From assembly GCA_965246925.1 (NCBI GenBank), contig OZ251994.1:4037115-4101114 (forward strand): 64,000 bases of DNA, read 5' to 3'. Positions within the stretch are counted from its first letter, which is position 1. Each line of letters begins with the position of its first letter. This document shows positions 57,442 to 64,000 of the stretch, piece by piece. The notes beneath the pieces were generated by a model. The model did no database searches, was not told the DNA's origin, and saw nothing but the letters and a program-made list of their open reading frames with translations. Both the position numbers and the translations under genes were made by a program. This DNA comes from JANPPS01 sp965246925. Lineage in GTDB: Bacteria > Pseudomonadota > Alphaproteobacteria > Acetobacterales > Acetobacteraceae.

Positions 57442-57972
57442 GTGAACGACGAGGCGGCCCGTGTGGCGCTGCGGCCATTGTCTGATCAGGACACGGATCG
57501 CCTAAACGACATCTTATGCGATCCAGCTGTCTGCCGCTTCACTCCTTTGGCACCCTTGTCCGACCGCGCCGCGACGCGCCAGTTCATCCACCTCTGTCAA
57601 AAGCACGCAGACATCGGCAGTGTGCATAGCTTTGCGGTCGATCTCACCACCCACCCCGGCCGCCTATGCGGGATCGTGCAGGTGAGCCGGCTGTCCACCG
57701 ACATGGAAATCGGCTTCCTCCTGGCACGGGAGCAGTGGGGGCATCGGCTGATGACGGAGGCCGTCGCGGCATTGATCACCTGGACCAAGGCGCGCTGCAC
57801 TGCCTCCTGGATGTCGGCGTCCTGTGACGCGGACCACGACGCCGCCCGGCAGATGTTCACCGACCTCGGATTCACTTGCAGCGGCATCTTGCCACGCTTT
57901 AGGGTGCACCCGGCCTTGGGCCGCGCACCTCGGGATTGCGCAAAATATCGGCTAAAAGTCCTGAGGGTTTAG
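57442..57972 (+). CDS. GNAT-family N-acetyltransferase
   Basis: A 176-residue GNAT protein of the RimJ/RimL-like type: VALRPLSDQDTDRLNDIL, MEIGFLLAREQWGHRLMTEA (with the acetyl-CoA pyrophosphate loop in REQWGHRLMTEA) and ARQMFTDLGFTCSGILPRF. GTG 57442 is the first standard start; an in-frame ATA at 57430, right after AAGGGAGG, is a possible real start four codons earlier. The GC content is back to chromosomal level. It may modify a toxin or be passenger cargo; nothing proves a link to secretion. Confidence 0.8.
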   Translation: MNDEAARVALRPLSDQDTDRLNDILCDPAVCRFTPLAPLSDRAATRQFIHLCQKHADIGSVHSFAVDLTTHPGRLCGIVQVSRLSTDMEIGFLLAREQWGHRLMTEAVAALITWTKARCTASWMSASCDADHDAARQMFTDLGFTCSGILPRFRVHPALGRAPRDCAKYRLKVLRV

Positions 57973-58437
57973 CGGTAGGCCCTGCCATTGGGGCAATACA
58001 ACCTTATAGAGTACGCAATTTTGACCCAGCTCCTGGCATTCCGTGCGGTTCAAGGGCCAGCGGGCAATGGTCCTGCGCAGTTTCACGAACAGGTGCATGG
58101 CGACGAGCAGGGCACGGGCGGCAGGGTCAAGTCCGGCACGCAGGGCGGCATCTGCAAGCCGATCGGGCATGCTCCGCAGGTGCTGGCGGAAGGATCGCCA
58201 GTTATTCGGCACCTTGACCGGTTCTGGATGAATAACCGCAACACGGTGGGCGAGGCGGTTCTTGTCCGCAATACGACGACCTACCCAGCCTCGCCCGACC
58301 GCGACCCTATCCCGGGTAGCGCGCCAACGGTCCGAAGCGAAGCGTCCTCCGCGCCAGTGACCGTGGCCATGCAGCGCTACGCTGCGGAGATGGCCGCTTT
58401 GAACTGTCCCATGAATATCCGGCTATCGGTCTGTTGA
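57973..58437 (+). pseudogene. Remnant of a PAAR-like (DUF4150) effector N-terminus
   Basis: The stretch from about 58085 reads QVHGDEQGTGGRVKSGTQGG, then AEGSPVIRHLDRFWMNNRN, closely matching the PAAR-like gene at 59256 (VHGDEAGTGGGAKSGTHGG, VEGSPVIRHLDRCWMNNRN). The preceding conserved part is in other frames: FKGQRAMVLRSFTN at 58043-58090 and IQPYRVRNF near 57985-58020. So one PAAR-like domain is spread over three frames. It lacks the start and any toxin tail and stops at 58437. It looks like the stump of an older effector gene. Confidence 0.75.
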
Positions 58438-58470
58438 TGCGCGCTATGCATATCTTGGAGGGATACCCAT

Positions 58471-59202
58471 ATGGCTATTTTCGACGTTTTCGCCGAGATC
58501 ATTCGTGCACATGGCGACCCTGAGCATCGCCGGGTCCTAACCCACAACCGTATACGTGAACTGGATGGGCAGGTCCCGCCAGGTTTAATGCTGTTTTTGG
58601 CCCAGCATGGATCAGGATCATACGGCAAAGGTAAGTTTTGGATCCCGGACCCGGCATTGCTCAACCCAGTAGTTGATAGAATTTTGGCTGACGATCCAGA
58701 GTATCATCCCAGTGAAATCCGAGCCATTGGCTATTATGCATTCGGCGACATGGTTCTTTGGGGTAAGAAAGATGTGTATCTTTACGTGACGTTCGAAGAG
58801 TCAGAAATCTTCGATGGTACATACGATCCAGCGCTTCCAACCCGTCCTGAGCTTGCGAATGCACCGCCATCGCCACCAGATTTCGGGGTCGGCCTGGCCC
58901 TTCAAGGCGGGATCGAGTCTGACGACGACGGACCCTACGATGCCGCCGGGGAGATGTTGTTTCCGCAGGCCCTGGCAAAACTAGGCCAGCTTTCCCCAGG
59001 TGAGATCTATGGCTTCGTTCCAGCGCTGAACTTTGGCGGTGAGCCAAAATTGGAAAACGTACGGCGGTTGGGTTTGATCGAACATCTTTTGTTTCTGACC
59101 CAAATCACCACCTTCAAGCTCACGAGACTTTACCCGGCTACTGATACTCAGCCATTTGGTGTAAAGAAAATCATTCGGAACATCGGTTCGGCCGCTCGAT
59201 AG
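58471..59202 (+). CDS. Third GAD-like/DUF1851 immunity paralogue
   Basis: A 243-residue protein with GGAGGG well placed before ATG 58471. It shares the fold of the two Tdi-like proteins (FLAQHGSGSYGKGKFWIPD, IGYYAFGDMVLWGKKD, GEIYGFVPALNFGG, ENVRRLGLIEHLLFL) but is more distant and has an acidic, proline-rich insertion in the middle (residues about 115-150). It follows the PAAR-like stump, so its original toxin partner may have been the tail once attached to that stump. Confidence 0.85.
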   Translation: MAIFDVFAEIIRAHGDPEHRRVLTHNRIRELDGQVPPGLMLFLAQHGSGSYGKGKFWIPDPALLNPVVDRILADDPEYHPSEIRAIGYYAFGDMVLWGKKDVYLYVTFEESEIFDGTYDPALPTRPELANAPPSPPDFGVGLALQGGIESDDDGPYDAAGEMLFPQALAKLGQLSPGEIYGFVPALNFGGEPKLENVRRLGLIEHLLFLTQITTFKLTRLYPATDTQPFGVKKIIRNIGSAAR

Positions 59203-59255
59203 GAATCTGCAAGTCAAGCCCGGACCCCTGGGCCACCAAGGACCCGCGCGAGGCG

Positions 59256-60833
59256 ATGCGGGACACCGACGCTAGTAAGATCGTGAGCTTGGCGCCGAGC
59301 GTGAATCTCACCCCGGTCGGCAACCAGATGATGCCGACACCCTACAATGTCGTGGATTACGGCGGCCATGACGAGGGCTATGCCGCGACGGTGTTCTTCA
59401 CCGGGCAGCGGGTGATGCGCCTGGCCAGTTTGACACAGCACGTGCACGGCGACGAGGCCGGCACGGGCGGCGGTGCCAAGTCCGGCACCCATGGCGGCGT
59501 CTGCGAGCCGATCCAGCATGCGGCACAGTTCCGGGTCGAGGGCTCCCCCGTGATCAGGCATCTGGACCGGTGCTGGATGAACAACCGGAACACGGTGGGG
59601 GAGTGCCAGTTTACGCGGGATACCGCGACCTACGAGCCGCCGCCGGATACGGACCGGATTGCGGGGTCGGTGGCAACCCGGGTCAACAATGAACCACAAA
59701 TCATGTCGGACGCTGCGCCCGACCCGAGCCTCTCTCGGCCCGGCGCGCAATTGGCCTACAACGATACAGGCCAGCGCTTCACTCCACCGGCACCGACTGC
59801 GGTTCCACCAGTAAGCCCGCCACAGCCGATACCGGGCACCCCCACGTCACCAACGCCCCGCCCTCCCCCGGGCCGTCCGTCCGGCTCGGTGCTGCTACGG
59901 CGTTTCGGGATATGGTCGTTGCCGCTTCGAGATTTGCTGAGACGTCAGACCATGACCGATCAGGAGGTCGAAGACGAAGACCGGGCGATGGGAGTGATAC
60001 TTTCGCCAACGGGCGTAAAGGTCATTGCCGATCAAAACCTGCTTTGGGGTCGACGACCGTTAAAGTCTCCTCTGGATATACTGAATGTACCGCCGAGTAA
60101 GTACGGGCTTCTCATTCAGCCTGAAGACAGAGTTGCAATAGCCAACGATATTTTGAGTGCTCGCGCAGGGCGCCGAGTAGACATAAGAACTCTCAACGGC
60201 CAAGAAGTGGCCGCTTTGCTTGAGGAGAAGCCTACCGAGCAGCCTTCGGTTGACGGCGGTGGCGAGGGCGCCCGGATCAGCGAGGAGGAGCGACGCAAGC
60301 GTTGCCAGGTCGATAAGTATTCCATCATGCAACCGATCTGCGCGGCCAGAGGCATGACGCCGCATCATATTGTGCCTGATTACGCCCTGGGTGTCGGCAA
60401 CCGGGGTCAACGCGAGACTGATAAGCCAGAATATCGCATTCCAGGTCTTCCAGGCTTCAAAGACGGCATGTGCATCTGCGTTTCCGGCAATGCGAAGCAA
60501 CCCAAAGACGTAAAGAGCAACCCTGGCGATCTTGAGCGTGAGCATTACTGGGCTCACGCTGGGGATGTCATAATCGGTCGTCTTGGTGCCGCGAACACTC
60601 CAAAAGGCACTTTAGCCATAGGAGAGATTATTTCAGTTTCGATAGCTGCTACGATCGGCGCTGTGCCCGCTTGTGTAGTGGAGGTAACCAAGGCCGTAGA
60701 TCAACAATATCAGGGCCGAGATCGCAAAGTCTTAGGACGCACGACGCAAAATCTACCGACCGGGGACGCCGGGGTAGTGCTACGCCGGGGTGCGACGCAG
60801 GACAATTGGCAAACTTTCGTCAGGAGGCCTTGA
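59256..60833 (+). CDS. PAAR-like (DUF4150) T6SS effector with HNH-type nuclease tail
   Basis: A 525-residue modular effector. Residues 1-125 are the PAAR-like cap for the VgrG tip (VSLAPSVNLTPVGNQMMPTP, HVHGDEAGTGGGAKSG, HLDRCWMNNRNTVGE); 150-215 is a proline-rich linker; the tail has GMTPHHIVPDYAL with H370-H371, and EREHYWAHAGDVIIG (H430, H434), an HNH/Endo VII-like nuclease pattern. DNA cleavage is inferred. The sequence from 59199 to 59255 (KSSPDPWATKDPREA) also looks coding, but no ATG, GTG or TTG lies there. Composition becomes AT-richer beyond about 60040. The next gene starts directly after its stop. Confidence 0.82.
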   Translation: MRDTDASKIVSLAPSVNLTPVGNQMMPTPYNVVDYGGHDEGYAATVFFTGQRVMRLASLTQHVHGDEAGTGGGAKSGTHGGVCEPIQHAAQFRVEGSPVIRHLDRCWMNNRNTVGECQFTRDTATYEPPPDTDRIAGSVATRVNNEPQIMSDAAPDPSLSRPGAQLAYNDTGQRFTPPAPTAVPPVSPPQPIPGTPTSPTPRPPPGRPSGSVLLRRFGIWSLPLRDLLRRQTMTDQEVEDEDRAMGVILSPTGVKVIADQNLLWGRRPLKSPLDILNVPPSKYGLLIQPEDRVAIANDILSARAGRRVDIRTLNGQEVAALLEEKPTEQPSVDGGGEGARISEEERRKRCQVDKYSIMQPICAARGMTPHHIVPDYALGVGNRGQRETDKPEYRIPGLPGFKDGMCICVSGNAKQPKDVKSNPGDLEREHYWAHAGDVIIGRLGAANTPKGTLAIGEIISVSIAATIGAVPACVVEVTKAVDQQYQGRDRKVLGRTTQNLPTGDAGVVLRRGATQDNWQTFVRRP

Positions 60834-61244
60834 GTGTCAAATAAGTCCGACGTAGTCAGTTTCAAAAAAGCTTCTGCGGGACAGGGTCCGACACTTTACG
60901 CGTCTGCGGCGTTTGAGGATGATCTAAATACCGAAGATCCATTCTATCCTCGGACCAGGCTTTGCCAACTTGTGCTTTCAGACCAGCGATGGTTGTTACA
61001 CGATTTGCCGTTCTATACAATGGGATTAAAGCCGGTCCTCGAACCTGGTAGCCGATCAGAAACGTTGGCCGCAACCTGTATCCAAGGTGCAATTTTTTAT
61101 AAGGACAGCGTCCAGGGGCGCATGGAGAGATTGTATCCTGAAACAATAGTACGGGCTGACATCTTGAATTTAGTCCAGATCAAGAACTGCCTTTACGCGT
61201 GTGGCGCAGACGGGCAGCTCTACGAAAAGTTCGGCGACCATTGA
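60834..61244 (+). pseudogene. Beta-propeller-like putative immunity protein, N-terminal part before in-frame TGA
   Basis: GTG 60834 follows AGGAGG and directly abuts the effector stop, the place of a cognate immunity gene. The 136-residue part ends LYACGADGQLYEKFGDH and a TGA at 61242. The same frame then continues without interruption (KLLDPSLQTDLASTKRAAE) into the second part at 61329. A TGG-to-TGA change would explain this: GDHW-KLLDP fits the blade pattern, where W recurs. I treat both parts as one 339-codon gene broken by a nonsense codon. Confidence 0.7.
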
Positions 61245-61328
61245 AAGCTACTGGACCCGTCGCTTCAAACGGACCTTGCAAGCACAAAGCGAGCAGCTGA
61301 ACGGGGGGATGTCCAGTTTCTAGTAGAC

Positions 61329-61853
61329 ATGTTCACCAATGACCGTCGGAAAAATTTTAGTTTCATCAACGGCCCCCGCGAATACGAAATCTACCTCACT
61401 GGCTACGACGGCGGTCTCCTGCTCTGGAATGATGAGCGGTCGCGGTGGATAACCGAGGGGATTCCCAAGAACAACCTGTTCGGAATTGTCGTCGAGGACG
61501 AAAGGCGGATCTGGATTTGCGGCAGCAAGGGAACCCTCCTCTGCGGCAATCACAAGGACGGCTTCCAGGACCTCTCACCCGGCGGGGACTTGTCGTTCAA
61601 CTCCATGACGCTGTTCCAGGGCAAGCTATGGATCACCGCCAATGGCGGGTTCGGCGGGCCCACTGGGCTGTTCACCTTTCATAACGGCCGGCTCGACCGC
61701 GTGACCACCGGGCTTACGCCTGACATCGATGACATCCATACCGTAACGTCGGCCGATGGCGTGCTCTGGACCGTGGGGTTCCGGGATATCCTCTGCTTCG
61801 ATGGCAAGACCTGGACCCGCATCGACTATCCCGGCAACCCGCCGGTGCGATGA
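61329..61853 (+). pseudogene. Beta-propeller-like putative immunity protein, C-terminal part after the TGA
   Basis: This in-frame continuation has an ATG at 61329, so a 174-residue product could still be made. It contains repeated blade-like units: IYLTGYDGGLLLWNDERSRW, IWICGSKGTLLCGN, LWITANGGFGGPTGLFTFHN and LWTVGFRDILCFDGKTW. Whether the short form protects the cell is unknown; if the upstream nuclease tail is active, loss of this protein would be costly unless the short form or a downstream gene suffices. No enzyme motif is seen. Confidence 0.65.
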
Positions 61854-61860
61854 TGCCATC

Positions 61861-62321
61861 ATGATCGTGGATCGGGCGATGGCCGCCGAAATAGCCTTGC
61901 GCATTAACCGCTTCAGTATCGGCCCTTGGCTGCTGGACCTGCTGGAAAGGCTCGGCCAGGCAGTGCCGGACGGGCTCGCCGCGCCTCGCGCACGGGTCAC
62001 CCTCAAGCACGCGGTGGCCGGGCTCGAAATGGTGTTGTATCGCCGGGCCGAGACGGGCGTGCCGGGCTGGGAGGACGCGCTGGTAGTGGAACGGGTCAGG
62101 CTCACGCCCCCGGGGCGGCGCTGCCTTATGGCTTAGACGATTTCGCGGAAACGTTAACCTCCGCCCAGACCAAGCTCACCAGCAACCACATCGGGCCCGG
62201 CGCCCGTGTGTCTTACTTACTGGACGAGGCCCGGGTGGTTGAGATCACGTTCCAGCCCAGCGGGCGCGGCATCGCGTCGGTCCTGCTAGCGGCACTCGGG
62301 AGCGAACTGCCGTTTTCCTAA
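61861..62321 (+). pseudogene. Small putative immunity gene broken by a frameshift
   Basis: The first half, from ATG 61861, reads AAEIALRINRFSIGPWLLDL, then DALVVERVRLT in one frame and stops at 62136. The second half continues in the minus-one frame from the CCCCCGGGG run at 62107-62115: PGAALPYGLDDFAETL, RVSYLLDEARVVEITF, and stops at 62321. Losing one base in the C/G run explains it. Restored, the product would be about 153 residues. The family is unknown to me; the LPYGLD and VVEITF pattern resembles small antitoxin-like proteins near polymorphic toxins. A sequencing error in the homopolymer is possible. Confidence 0.6.
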
Positions 62322-62357
62322 CTTACACGCGGTGCGCGACGAAATCCCCGACTTTCA

Positions 62358-64000
62358 GGCAACCTGCAGCTTGTCACCGACGCCGCCGGGCGCAAGACGT
62401 TCTACCGCTGGGGTCCGGATAACGAGATCGGCCTCATCGTCGATCCGGCCGGGCATCAGCGGCGGTTCGAGCGGGATGACGCCGGGGACGTCATCGCCGA
62501 GATCGCCCCGGATGGCGCCCGCACCGGCTGTGAGCGGGATGGCGCCGGCCGGGTTACCCGCCTCACGCACCCGGACGGCGCCGCCGAGACACGCAGCTAC
62601 ACCGAACAGGGCTGGCTCGCCTCCGCGACCGACGCCGTGGGCGCCACCACGCGCTTCACCCACGACCCCTTCGGCCGCCTGACCGCCATCACCGACGCCC
62701 ATGGCGGCGCGACGCACCTCACTTACGAAGCCGCGCCCGGCGGCTTCTACACCCACCGCGCCCTGACCCGGCCCGACGGCGTCACCACGTACCGTCGCTT
62801 CGACGCCGACGGGCACCTCGCCACCGTCACCGACGGCGAAGGCCGGACCACGCGGTATCAGCATGGCGCGTTCGGCGTGCTGCAGACCGTCACCGACCCG
62901 CGCGGCGGCGTGTTGCGGCTGGCCTATGACTCCGAGGGCCGGCTCGCCCAGGTCACCAACGCCAACAACGTCGCATATATCTACGAGCGCGACGCCGCCG
63001 GGCGGGTAGTGGCCGAAACCGATTTCGACGGCCGCCGCATCGGCTATGAGCGGGACGCGCTCGGCCGGGTTACCGCCCGCCTCGCCCCGGATGGCGGCCA
63101 GCTGCGCTACAGCTATGACCCCACCGGCCGCGTCACCGCCATCGCCGCGACCGAACCCGGCGGCGCCCCGGGTGCCACCGAAACCTTCACCTATGACATC
63201 AGGGGCCTACTGATCGCCGCCCAGAACCCAGCGGTTACCGTCGGTTTCGAGCGGGACGCGGTGGGCCGGGTCACGGTGGAGACGCAGGATGCCCGCCGCA
63301 TCGCCAGCACCTTCGACGCCTGCGGCCGCCGGACCGAGCGCGCGATCGGCACCGCGCCGGGCTGGACCGGCACGGGCGGGCGGCTTCCGACATTCACCGG
63401 CCTCACGCAAGCCGACATCCAAGCCGGCCGCATTCTCACTCCGCCGCAGACCGAGCCGCCGCCAGTCCCGCCCCCCGACACCGTCACGCACTACGCCTAC
63501 GACGCCAGAGGCCAGCTCACGACGCTGTCGCTCGGTGTGGAGGGCACGGGCGCGGCGGCGGACCGGCTGCGCCTGACCCACGACGCGCTCGGCCGCGAGA
63601 CCAGCCGCGAGAATGGGCGCGGCTTTGCGTTGTATCAGCTTCACGACGCCGTCGGTCAGCTCGTGCAACAGCGCGTCACCGCCCGGGCTGAGACCGCGCA
63701 CGGCCGCATCACCGGCTATGACCGGCATTACCGCTACGACCGCGCCCACGCTCCGGTCGAGATCAGCGACGATTTGTGGGGCACGACCAGCTACCAATAC
63801 GACCCGAACGGCCAGGTGACCGAGGCCCGGCACGGCCCGGACCGCCGCACCACGGCCGGCTTGACCCAGCCCGGCGTGCTCGGCACCGCCGAGCGCTACG
63901 ACCAGTTCGGCCTGGAGCAGGAGACGGCGGAGGTCGAGCGGTTCCGCAACGATTTGGCCAAAGACATCGTGGCGTCCGACACCGCCACGGCGCGCACCAA
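62358..64000 (+). CDS. Rhs/YD-repeat core fragment without a start (partial, runs off right edge)
   Basis: An unbroken frame of about 547 codons in which YD-repeats recur: FERDDAGDVIAEIAPDG, YDSEGRLAQVTNANN, YERDAALGR-like YERDALGRVTARLAPDG, YSYDPTGRVTAIAA, YDARGQLTTLS, YQYDPNGQVTEARHG. These build the hollow shell that encloses a toxin tail. There is no ATG, GTG or TTG in frame from the stop at 62319 to about 62636, and the usual N-terminal PAAR or plug regions are missing. It seems to be the 3' part of an Rhs gene cut off by insertion of the preceding modules; whether a toxin tail lies beyond 64000 is unknown. Confidence 0.8.

Noticed and set aside
61242..61244. TGA at 61242 as a selenocysteine codon.
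   Set aside because: The protein is not a known selenoprotein type and I see no SECIS-like hairpin directly after the codon; a W-to-stop change is simpler.
62637..64000. A complete Rhs gene starting at the first in-frame GTG near 62637.
   Set aside because: YD-repeats already begin at 62358, upstream of that GTG, so it cannot be the natural start.

Overview
The window is about 64 kb of GC-rich DNA from an alphaproteobacterium, most probably a member of the Acetobacteraceae. This is inferred from the gene order nadD-rsfS-rlmH-gpmI-envC-ctpA-yibQ-rppH, a fused transaldolase/glucose-6-phosphate isomerase inside a pentose phosphate operon, a petABC bc1 operon, aerobic hemF, an SdhAF4 (DUF1674) gene and a fatty-acid oxidation operon led by a MerR regulator. 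There is one tRNA (Ala, CGC). I found no rRNA, CRISPR array or insertion sequence.

Layout. 1-10.9 kb: a partial LysR gene, a 350-base gap holding a decayed scrap of proA, a small secreted protein, proA, then the nadD to rppH chromosome block. 10.9-18.1 kb: mtnP, the bc1 operon petA-petB-petC ending in a hairpin, hemF, a ComEA-like protein, glmU and gph. 18.2-23.7 kb: a PEP-CTERM protein, two alpha/beta hydrolases, and an overlapping glycosyltransferase-FkbM methyltransferase pair. 23.7-29.5 kb: a beta-oxidation operon on the minus strand (MerR regulator, thiolase, bifunctional hydroxyacyl-CoA dehydrogenase, acyl-CoA dehydrogenase) with a likely MerR operator in front. 29.6-36.1 kb: SpoU methyltransferase, IalB-like protein, rlmN, a 41-residue SdhAF4, RNase T2, a lytic transglycosylase overlapping an Ivy-type inhibitor, folD, yggT, tRNA-Ala and ycgN. 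36.1-46.5 kb: a metallophosphoesterase, then the pentose phosphate operon tkt, tal-pgi, gnd, zwf, HAD phosphatase, pgl. 46.7-51.8 kb: MATE transporter, aqpZ, NodS-like methyltransferase, uvrB.

51.9-64.0 kb is a type VI secretion effector island and the main accessory region. vgrG, a DUF4123 adaptor, a Tde1/Ntox15-type DNase toxin and a GAD-like/DUF1851 immunity protein are coupled through overlapping stop and start codons, the same order as vgrG1-tap1-tde1-tdi1 of Agrobacterium. Behind them lie a second immunity paralogue, a GNAT acetyltransferase, a frame-broken PAAR-like remnant, a third immunity paralogue, a PAAR-like protein with an HNH-type toxin tail, a beta-propeller gene split by one in-frame TGA, a frameshifted small gene, and an Rhs-repeat core with no start codon that continues past the right edge. 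Base composition drops within the toxin tails and across the immunity genes, as expected for modules swapped by recombination. The arrangement looks like a record of successive effector replacement in which old immunity genes are kept while old toxins and some immunity genes decay.
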